From contig NZ_CP048286.1 in NCBI RefSeq assembly GCF_010365285.1, positions 5,940,001 to 6,004,000 of the forward strand: a stretch of 64,000 bases of DNA, written 5' to 3'. A program made the translations under genes and the position numbers. Under the pieces are notes generated by a model. It saw only the letters and a program-made list of their open reading frames with translations, was not told the DNA's origin and ran no database searches. Origin of the DNA: Paenibacillus rhizovicinus. GTDB lineage: Bacteria > Bacillota > Bacilli > Paenibacillales > Paenibacillaceae. Position 1 is the stretch's first letter; the number at the start of each line of letters is the position of its first letter. Positions 63,933 to 64,000 of the stretch are shown here, piece by piece.

Positions 63933-64000
63933 GAGTAACTCGACACTCGTTGCCATTCATGGATCATTTTCTTCAACCTGGCTTTGCACCTTATTGAACG

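Overview
The window reads as chromosomal DNA of a Gram-positive, spore-forming, motile member of the Paenibacillaceae (Paenibacillus/Cohnella type). The evidence is strong AGGAGG-type ribosome binding sites, frequent TTG and GTG starts, moderately high GC (lower in the last 6 kb), many Rho-independent terminators, Lpl-type sugar ABC transporters without their own ATPase, membrane-bound AraC regulators, copper-amine-oxidase-N domain wall proteins and a SleB-like hydrolase. No rRNA, tRNA, phage, insertion sequence or CRISPR array was seen. The species assignment is inference.

Layout. 1-3.3 kb: two tandem MHYT/PAS sensors read leftward from a c-di-GMP-I riboswitch with its own terminator. 3.6-7.2 kb: SleB-like hydrolase, DinB protein and a GHL10-type secreted glycosidase. 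7.4-16.2 kb: intracellular uronate/oligouronide catabolism (DeoR regulator, heparinase II/III-like lyase, GH88 unsaturated uronyl hydrolase, TIM-barrel isomerase, AraC regulator, tagaturonate reductase, zinc alcohol dehydrogenase). 16.3-19.5 kb: LysE exporter, lipoprotein and an ABC-2 export pair, followed by about 770 bp without genes that holds a degenerate repeat.

20.2-27 kb: a LysR regulator diverges from zwf-tkt-tal-gnd, a compact pentose phosphate set. The lactonase at 46.1 kb could supply the missing oxidative step. 27.2-28.7 kb: a regulator with a GTP-cyclohydrolase-III/GGDEF-like domain and a 9-bp repeat at its 5' end. 28.8-38.9 kb: an uncharacterised catabolic locus (epimerase, DHDPS-family aldolase, membrane AraC regulator, LplB/YtcP/LplA-type transporter, Gfo/Idh dehydrogenase, double GNAT). 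39-41.5 kb: CheD and a chemoreceptor. 41.5-43.8 kb: an ABC-F ATPase behind a leader ORF and an attenuator-like terminator. 43.8-47.2 kb: quinone oxidoreductase, a DUF6199-like protein, YjfB and the lactonase.

47.4-54.3 kb: a two-component system diverges from a sugar ABC operon that carries an unusual HlyD-type adaptor; TGTCAC direct repeats lie between them. 54.4-57.9 kb: a general-stress-type SDR and two secreted proteins of unknown function. 58-64 kb: an AT-richer, all-forward array of small single-domain genes (GNAT, VOC, P-loop kinase, M23-like, J-domain-like, Nudix). It looks like a recently assembled accessory segment.

The most notable items are the c-di-GMP riboswitch driving MHYT sensors, the leader/attenuator before the ABC-F gene, the pho-box-like repeats controlling the adaptor-containing sugar transporter, the GCH-III-like regulator, and the epimerase-DHDPS-Lpl locus of unknown substrate.
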